Origin: an uncultured delta proteobacterium
Lineage (GTDB): Bacteria > Desulfobacterota > Syntrophorhabdia > Syntrophorhabdales > Syntrophorhabdaceae
Reading direction: 5' to 3'
Length of the DNA: 11,376 nucleotides
NCBI GenBank assembly: GCA_903872255.1
Contig: CAIQJW010000161.1
Location: forward strand, 1 to 11,376
Position numbers and translations under genes: made by a program. The notes under the pieces are model-generated. The model was not told where the DNA came from. It saw only the letters and a list, made by a program, of their open reading frames with translations, and searched no databases. Positions 7,088 through 11,376 of the stretch are shown here, piece after piece. Positions within the stretch are counted from its first letter, which is position 1, and the number at the start of each line of letters is the position of its first letter.

Positions 7088-7160
7088 CCTTTACCATGTT
7101 GCTCTGTTTTTCGAGTAAGTCAAAGAATTTAGATACTTTAGGGAAGAATCTTGGGCTCAT
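7081..7160 (-). pseudogene. 5' remnant of a DUF47 (PhoU-like) phosphate-transport accessory gene
   Basis: ATG at 7158-7160, with AAGGA upstream on the minus strand, opens MSPRFFPKVSKFFDLLEKQS followed by NMVKDAA. This is the typical N-terminus of DUF47/PhoU-like proteins (pattern F.P.e.KFFDL.e.q..n...aA). Similarity stops at about 7081, and the frame then runs through pit-derived sequence in the wrong frame to 6849. DUF47 genes normally stand directly upstream of pit genes, which matches the order seen here. Only about 27 of roughly 200 residues remain. Confidence 0.65.
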
Positions 7161-7294
7161 AACGAGTCATCCTTACGATTTTTCAGCTCAATACATCAGG
7201 CGCGCGATTTCAGGTCCGGGATACGTAATATTTCAGCTTTGCTTGAGGTATCAATCAATATAATTTTTTGGTAGTTCTTAATATCATGTTATTC

Positions 7295-7323
7295 TTGACC
7301 ATTTTTTTGACGAATACTACAAT
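7295..7323 (+). promoter_or_regulatory. Strong sigma-70-type promoter for ampH
   Basis: TTGACC (7295-7300), a 17-base spacer and TACAAT (7318-7323) give five matches in each box at optimal spacing. The surroundings are AT-rich. The predicted leader is about 75-80 bases up to the ATG at 7407. Confidence 0.65.
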
Positions 7324-7406
7324 GTCATCAATCAAACATGTCTCTTATGTAAACTTGGCATATCCTGCCTTGCAGATTGAATTACACTATTTCCGGAGGT
7401 GTTACG

Positions 7407-8573
7407 ATGAAAAACTCGTTTTATTGGGAAAGAATTCACCGCGTGGTCCGATATATTTTCATTACTCTCCTGGTATTAACCTTTTTTGCTTTCCCGGCCA
7501 TAAGGCCCGTCCATGCCGACCCGTTGCTCGACGAGATCGTCGAGTTCTCCGGAGAAATATTCGGGGCCGAGCACAATATGCCTGCCCTCATCATCGCCGT
7601 CGTACACAAGGGAGAAACCTCTATCCGCGGTTTCGGTGAACGGGCCGGCAAGGACAGCAAGCCCCCGGACGGCAGCACAATTTTGAGGATAGGTTCCATT
7701 ACCAAGGCATTTGACGGCGAGGTCCTCGCTCATCTTGCCGCCAGAAATATTGTGCAGCTTACCGACCCTATTACAAAGGCCTGGCCGGAGCTTGCGGTAC
7801 ATGCGAAGGCCAATGTCGGCCAGATCCGCTTCGTCGACCTCGTGACCCATTCCGCAGGCCTGCCGCGTGAACTCCCCCCCGACGTGCAATCGAAAGAACC
7901 GTTGACAATTGAATCATACGCCGGCTGGTTCAAAGACCATAAACTTCTTTTCGAGCCGGGAAGATCGGTCCACTACTCGAACGTCGGGTTCGATCTGCTC
8001 GCCGTCGGGTTGTCCAGGGCAGCAAATAAATCTTTTGCCGCCCTTCTGCAGCAATACGTCACCGGCCCCCTGAACATGAAAGATACCGTGTTTGTCCTTT
8101 CTCCGGAGCAAAAACAAAGACTGATGCGAGGCCATGATTTTGGCGGGGCGCCCATACCTGACACGCCCCCCGCTCCTGTAAATTACGGAGCAGGGGCCCT
8201 CTACTCAACACCGAACGATCTCGTGAAATGGATGCGGTGGCACCTCGACCGCTTCGGCCGGAAAGACGCCGAAGCACGGCTGCTCAGCCACGCACTTTTC
8301 CTTCCCCATGACGGGCTTGCGATCGTGTCGGGGTTCGACGAATCGGGACCTATGGATGCCCTGGGGCTAGGCTGGGTTGCCATGATGCCGAACGGCAGCC
8401 GACCGTTCATTCTCCAAAAGAGCGGCGCACTGCAGGGAACGATCAGTTATATCGCCTTTTCGCCCGCGCGCGACGTAGCGGTCTTCATCGCCATCAATAA
8501 ATTCGACTTCGGCGCCGCGGCAGCAATGATCAAGTTAGCCAATGGCCTGGTAACAACATTGGCCCAGCGTTAA
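7407..8573 (+). CDS. ampH: AmpH-like D-alanyl-D-alanine carboxypeptidase/endopeptidase (class C beta-lactamase fold)
   Basis: This is a 388-residue serine hydrolase of the beta-lactamase/penicillin-binding superfamily. An N-terminal signal peptide has a basic region, the hydrophobic core YIFITLLVLTFFAFPA, and probable cleavage after VHA (residue 37). Active-site motifs are S97-I98-T99-K100 (RIGSITKAF), Y190-S191-N192 (VHYSNVGFDLLA) and K338-S339-G340 (QKSGALQG). Features shared with E. coli AmpH include VTHSAGLPRE, GPLNMKDT, YSTPNDLVKWM, and DALGLGWV followed by the K-[ST]-G motif. AmpH trims and cleaves cross-links of peptidoglycan in the periplasm and has weak beta-lactamase activity. GGAGGT (7395-7400) six bases before ATG 7407 sets the start over the in-frame ATG at 7377. 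A promoter lies at 7295-7323. Another serine esterase or beta-lactamase of this fold is possible but less likely. Confidence 0.88.
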   Translation: MKNSFYWERIHRVVRYIFITLLVLTFFAFPAIRPVHADPLLDEIVEFSGEIFGAEHNMPALIIAVVHKGETSIRGFGERAGKDSKPPDGSTILRIGSITKAFDGEVLAHLAARNIVQLTDPITKAWPELAVHAKANVGQIRFVDLVTHSAGLPRELPPDVQSKEPLTIESYAGWFKDHKLLFEPGRSVHYSNVGFDLLAVGLSRAANKSFAALLQQYVTGPLNMKDTVFVLSPEQKQRLMRGHDFGGAPIPDTPPAPVNYGAGALYSTPNDLVKWMRWHLDRFGRKDAEARLLSHALFLPHDGLAIVSGFDESGPMDALGLGWVAMMPNGSRPFILQKSGALQGTISYIAFSPARDVAVFIAINKFDFGAAAAMIKLANGLVTTLAQR

Positions 8574-8598
8574 GCTTAGGGGCAAGGCTTCGCGGCTC

Positions 8599-8642
8599 AA
8601 TGACATGAGATATATTCCTGCCGGTGACAGGACGGTGTCATT
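8599..8642. repeat. Two-tier inverted repeat between ampH and the small acidic gene
   Basis: AATGACA (8599-8605) is inverted as TGTCATT (8636-8642), and inside it CCTG (8617-8620) pairs with CAGG (8628-8631). It begins 25 bases after the ampH stop and is followed by TTTC only, so it could be a weak terminator or mRNA-stabilising hairpin. It ends directly upstream of the next promoter and could equally be an operator. Confidence 0.35.
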
Positions 8643-8648
8643 TCGACC

Positions 8649-8657
8649 TGCTATAAT
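8649..8657 (+). promoter_or_regulatory. Extended -10 promoter for the 60-residue protein
   Basis: TGCTATAAT is a perfect extended -10 element (TG-N-TATAAT). No good -35 box is found at 16-18 bases, as is usual for this promoter class. Transcription would start near 8664, giving a very short leader that begins at about the ribosome site AAAGGAGG. Confidence 0.55.
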
Positions 8658-8678
8658 TCTTCTATAAAGGAGGTTCTC

Positions 8679-8861
8679 ATGCCCCGATATACATTTAGGT
8701 TGAGCGACCTTGAATACCGGACGGTTGACGGATCCGACCTTGTAAATGCCCTGGAGCAAGCCGGGATTTCCAGAGACGAGCCGTATGAACTTACAGAAGA
8801 GAACGATCCTTATAAGATATTTTTCCTTGCGTCTATTCTGGACGAGCCGTTCGACTCGTAG
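8679..8861 (+). CDS. Small acidic protein of unknown function, 60 residues
   Basis: ATG 8679 is preceded by AAAGGAGG (8666-8673) at five bases, close to a perfect ribosome site, and by an extended -10 promoter, so expression is well supported. The product starts MPRYTFRLSDLEYRTVDGSD, is rich in Asp and Glu, has no cysteine, no signal peptide and no membrane segment, and ends LASILDEPFDS. The pattern of two strands then a helix (DLVNALEQAGIS) suggests a small folded cytoplasmic protein. I do not recognise the family. It stands alone between ampH and a decayed gene. Confidence 0.65.
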   Translation: MPRYTFRLSDLEYRTVDGSDLVNALEQAGISRDEPYELTEENDPYKIFFLASILDEPFDS

Positions 8862-8871
8862 CCGGGGATAT

Positions 8872-9010
8872 CGTGAAAAAGTTTGCGCTTCAAATCCTGA
8901 TAATAATGTGATTACCGGCTCCGCAGTCGGCTCGGCAGCTTAAGACACCAAAAAGGTCTACGATAAAGACTGGAAACGTACGGGAACGGTAAAGGATTCG
9001 GATAGATAGT
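8872..9010 (+). pseudogene. Possible remnant of a small secreted protein
   Basis: A GTG at 8872 opens VKKFALQILIIM, a signal-peptide-like start, which stops at TGA after 12 codons. Downstream in another frame a separate open piece (8944-9007) reads VYDKDWKRTGTVKD before a stop. The Y-D-K-D-W-x-x-x-G-x-x-K-D pattern resembles repeat units I associate with small secreted proteins of Desulfobacterota-like bacteria. A decayed gene would explain both pieces, but each is short and the link is a pattern impression. Confidence 0.3.
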
Positions 9011-9036
9011 CCTGCCGCCACAATGAAACCCTAATT

Positions 9037-10905
9037 TTAGTCATCCTGATATAGATTATTTTCTTGTTTATATTCCCTGATAATTTCAAGGAATATCTCC
9101 CCGTATTTTTCAAGTTTTGTCTGTCCTACACCTATTATATTTCTCATTTCTTTTAATGAATCCGGCAAAAATGTTGCAAACTCGGCAAGGGTGCTGTTAT
9201 GGAAGATAACATAGGCGGGCAATGATTGCTTCCGGGCCAACTCATATCTGGTTGTCTTGAGCCTTTCGAACAATTCCGCATGATACACGCCCGGGCCGGA
9301 TGATTGGCCCAAAACACCCGACCGGCCGATCGGTGTTTTCTTGGAATCGCGGCGCTTGGCGTTAACAACCCGCTCTTTCCTCAAGAGAAACTTTTCTTTG
9401 CCGGTAAGTACTGGTCTGCACTGCGAAGTTAATCGCAAACCGCCCTTATTTGCCATGTCAACTTTTAAAAACCTGGCGGCGACCAGTTGTCTGAACACGG
9501 ACCTCCATTCAAGTGCCGACAATTCTTTCCCTATCCCGTAAACCGAGAGTTGGTCGTGCCCAAAGTTCCGTATTCTTTCGATGGATTTACCCAGCAGAAC
9601 ATCGATCAAGTAATTCATCCCGAACATCTGGCCTGTTCTAAATGCGCACGATAACGCTTTTTGGGCAATCAGGGTCCCATCGATCGTTTCAATACCATTG
9701 ATGCATATATCGCAATTTCCACACGGTGTTTCAAGCTTCTCACCGAAATAACCCAGTAAAACCTGCCGCCTGCAATGCCCCGATTCACAGTAGCCGAGCA
9801 TGGCATCCATTTTCCTGTATTGTATTCTTTTAAATTCTTCTTCGCCCTCGGAGGTATCGATCATCTGCTGCAATACGGCAACATCCTGCAAGCCATATAT
9901 CATAAAGGCCTCTGCGGGTTCTCCATCGCGCCCCGCGCGTCCGGTTTCCTGGTAGTAGTTCTCAAGCGTTTTCGGAAGATTGAGGTGCGCTATATACCGG
10001 ATGTCGGGCTTGTTTATCCCCATCCCGAAGGCAATTGTGGCAACGATAACTATTCCATCACCCTGAAGAAATATATTTTGATGCTTCAACCGTGTATTTC
10101 TGTCAAGGCCTGCGTGATACGAATAGGCCGGGATTTCATTTTTCCGCAAAAATTCAGCGATCTCGTCCGTTTTATTGCGTGTCGTGCAATAGACAATACC
10201 GGGTTCCCCCGGGTGCCGGTCGCGGATGAGGCTCAACAATTGCGATTTTTCATTATTCTTTGCCTCAACCGTGTATGAAATATTCGGGCGGTCCAAACCT
10301 GATAAAAAATACCGGGCATTTTCCAGCTGCAGTTTCTCAATAATATCCTTTCTCGTAAATTCATCCGCGGTAGCTGTCAGTGCTATTCGAGGAATATCCG
10401 GAAACATCTCTGACAGGATGCCGAGCCGCAGATATTCCGGCCTGAAATCATGGCCCCATTGCGATACGCAGTGGGCTTCGTCGATGGCAAAAAGAGATAT
10501 TTTTATTGTCTTGAGGAAAGCCAAAAAACCGTCCGTCATAAGCCGCTCGGGCGCAACGTACAGGAGGTCGAGGTCTCCACTTATCGCCGATCGCTCTATT
10601 CCAAGTGCATCCCCGGGGAGCGACATAGAATTGAGAAAAGCAGCTTTTATCCCCAACTGCCGGACGCTGTCAACCTGGTCCTGCATAAGTGCGATCAGGG
10701 GCGATATTACGAGGCATGTCCCGGGTAATAAAATAGCCGGGATCTGATAGCAAAGTGATTTGCCGCTGCCCGTGTGCATAACCGTAAAAATATCGTTGCC
10801 GGTAATTATGCTATTGATTATTTCTTCTTGATAGGGCCTAAAGTTGTCATACCCGAAATATTTTTTTAAGACATCGTGTGGCGTAAGAAGGTCGGTTATA
10901 TCCAT
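9037..10905 (-). CDS. recQ: ATP-dependent DNA helicase RecQ
   Basis: This 622-residue superfamily 2 helicase unwinds DNA 3'-5' in recombination and repair of stalled forks. Domains in order are: motif 0 FGYDNFRPYQEEII (17-30), Walker A HTGSGKS (44-50), DEAH (142-145), aromatic-rich loop SQWGHDFRP (148-156), ALTATA (175-180), FGMGINKPD (293-301) and QETGRAGRDG (319-328). The RecQ zinc site follows with Cys373, Cys395, Cys398 and Cys401, then the RQC winged helix (about 405-500) and a C-terminal HRDC domain (about 540-615, LPAYVIFHNSTL and IIGVGQTKLEKYG). Length is close to E. coli RecQ (609). ATG at 10903-10905 is preceded on the minus strand by GGAGA at five bases. It is divergent from the PIG-L gene. 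There is no clear terminator after its TAA. Confidence 0.97.
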   Translation of the reverse strand: MDITDLLTPHDVLKKYFGYDNFRPYQEEIINSIITGNDIFTVMHTGSGKSLCYQIPAILLPGTCLVISPLIALMQDQVDSVRQLGIKAAFLNSMSLPGDALGIERSAISGDLDLLYVAPERLMTDGFLAFLKTIKISLFAIDEAHCVSQWGHDFRPEYLRLGILSEMFPDIPRIALTATADEFTRKDIIEKLQLENARYFLSGLDRPNISYTVEAKNNEKSQLLSLIRDRHPGEPGIVYCTTRNKTDEIAEFLRKNEIPAYSYHAGLDRNTRLKHQNIFLQGDGIVIVATIAFGMGINKPDIRYIAHLNLPKTLENYYQETGRAGRDGEPAEAFMIYGLQDVAVLQQMIDTSEGEEEFKRIQYRKMDAMLGYCESGHCRRQVLLGYFGEKLETPCGNCDICINGIETIDGTLIAQKALSCAFRTGQMFGMNYLIDVLLGKSIERIRNFGHDQLSVYGIGKELSALEWRSVFRQLVAARFLKVDMANKGGLRLTSQCRPVLTGKEKFLLRKERVVNAKRRDSKKTPIGRSGVLGQSSGPGVYHAELFERLKTTRYELARKQSLPAYVIFHNSTLAEFATFLPDSLKEMRNIIGVGQTKLEKYGEIFLEIIREYKQENNLYQDD

Positions 10906-11177
10906 GTATCTCCATTCAGTCGCTGGGAAATTTTATACATTGATTTACCATAAAACCTGCACGTTGGTAAATTTGCATATTGTGCACTAAAAGCCCTTGG
11001 ATTTTGAACCATGCATGTACCGATAAAAATTGGGTCCCGGATGACGGACGGAAAAATGCTTGGGATGAATAGCGGGAAACTTTTAGGCACAGCGATAAAG
11101 AATACTTGACAGCAAACCATATACCGTGATGATGTAAATGCGTGGTTAAGGATTATTTGCACTATCATTGATGAACT

Positions 11178-11376
11178 ATGACCTCAAAAGATACCGTTTA
11201 TCCAAGACTATCGGCTCTCTTTGTTGGCGCACACCCGGATGATATAGAAATTGGCTCTGCCGGTACAATAGCAAAGCTTGTTCAGATAGGGTGGGATGTG
11301 CATTGTTGTGTCCTGACATCTGAGCAAGATACAAAGATAGCGCAGACAAGGGAAAACGAAGCAAGGGAAGCAGGGC
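11178..11376 (+). CDS. PIG-L (LmbE) family deacetylase, N-terminal part only
   Basis: The frame opens at ATG 11178 and runs off the window after 66 codons. LFVGAHPDDIEIGSAGTIAKL (14-34) carries the zinc-binding AHPDD motif (His19, Asp22; Asp21 is catalytic-type) and the following glycine-rich helix start that define the family. WDVHCCVLTSEQ and TRENEAREA match the next strand and the R-x-x-E-x-x-x-A helix. Members remove N-acetyl groups from sugars such as GlcNAc conjugates, for example in thiol or glycan pathways; the substrate is not predictable here. A stop at 11172-11174 makes 11178 the first possible ATG. The ribosome site is poor (only GATGA close by). A perfect TTGACA at 11106-11111 in the gap to recQ could be a -35 box, but no good -10 follows it. 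Confidence 0.88.
   Translation, partial: MTSKDTVYPRLSALFVGAHPDDIEIGSAGTIAKLVQIGWDVHCCVLTSEQDTKIAQTRENEAREAG

Noticed and set aside
6633..7118. 161-residue plus-strand frame
   Set aside because: It is antisense to the amidase signal region and to the PiT remnant, whose minus-strand match explains its openness.
10896..11168. 90-residue minus-strand frame between recQ and the PIG-L gene
   Set aside because: It overlaps the recQ start, has no ribosome site and has no recognisable domain; it is probably the leader/promoter region.

Overview
The window looks like ordinary chromosomal DNA from a Gram-negative bacterium. It carries a periplasmic AmpH-type peptidoglycan enzyme, signal-peptide-bearing proteins and canonical AGGAGG-type ribosome binding sites. 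The mix of genes (fused MFS/spermidine-synthase-like protein, WYL regulator, DUF47-PiT phosphate module, RecQ with RQC and HRDC) would fit a Desulfobacterota-like or related environmental anaerobe, but that placement is inference. I see no phage, insertion sequence, CRISPR array, tRNA or rRNA, and no defence or secretion system. The main points of interest are small: hidden short genes, gene remnants, one start-codon problem and some regulatory palindromes.

Left part (1-2400). A membrane protein with a spermidine-synthase-like methyltransferase-fold domain runs leftwards off the window edge. It is divergent from a small split-barrel flavin-type protein (1532-1933). The shared 300-bp intergenic region holds a promoter candidate for each gene, a perfect 14-bp palindrome and a perfect 11-bp inverted repeat. 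The flavin-type gene ends in a textbook terminator, followed by a G-rich gene-free stretch and a 58-residue cysteine-pair protein (2221-2397).

Central part (2400-6800). gabD (succinate-semialdehyde dehydrogenase) is followed 48 bp later by a WYL-domain regulator. They are probably co-transcribed and end at a hairpin terminator. A leftward gene for a permuted papain-fold (YiiX/NlpC-P60-like) hydrolase converges on them. Its coding frame continues upstream of any normal start codon into a clear signal peptide, and a good Shine-Dalgarno sits before an ATA codon.

Right part (6800-11376). A leftward deletion scar joins the 5' end of a DUF47 (PhoU-like) gene to the 3' end of a PiT phosphate-transporter gene, out of frame. 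Next come rightward ampH with a strong sigma-70-type promoter, a 60-residue acidic protein with an extended -10 promoter, and a possible remnant of a small secreted protein. Leftward recQ follows, then the first 66 codons of a PIG-L (LmbE) family deacetylase that runs off the right edge.

Apart from gabD and its regulator, the genes do not form an obvious single pathway. Several concern the envelope (AmpH, the permuted amidase), one is DNA repair (RecQ), and phosphate uptake is present only as a relic.
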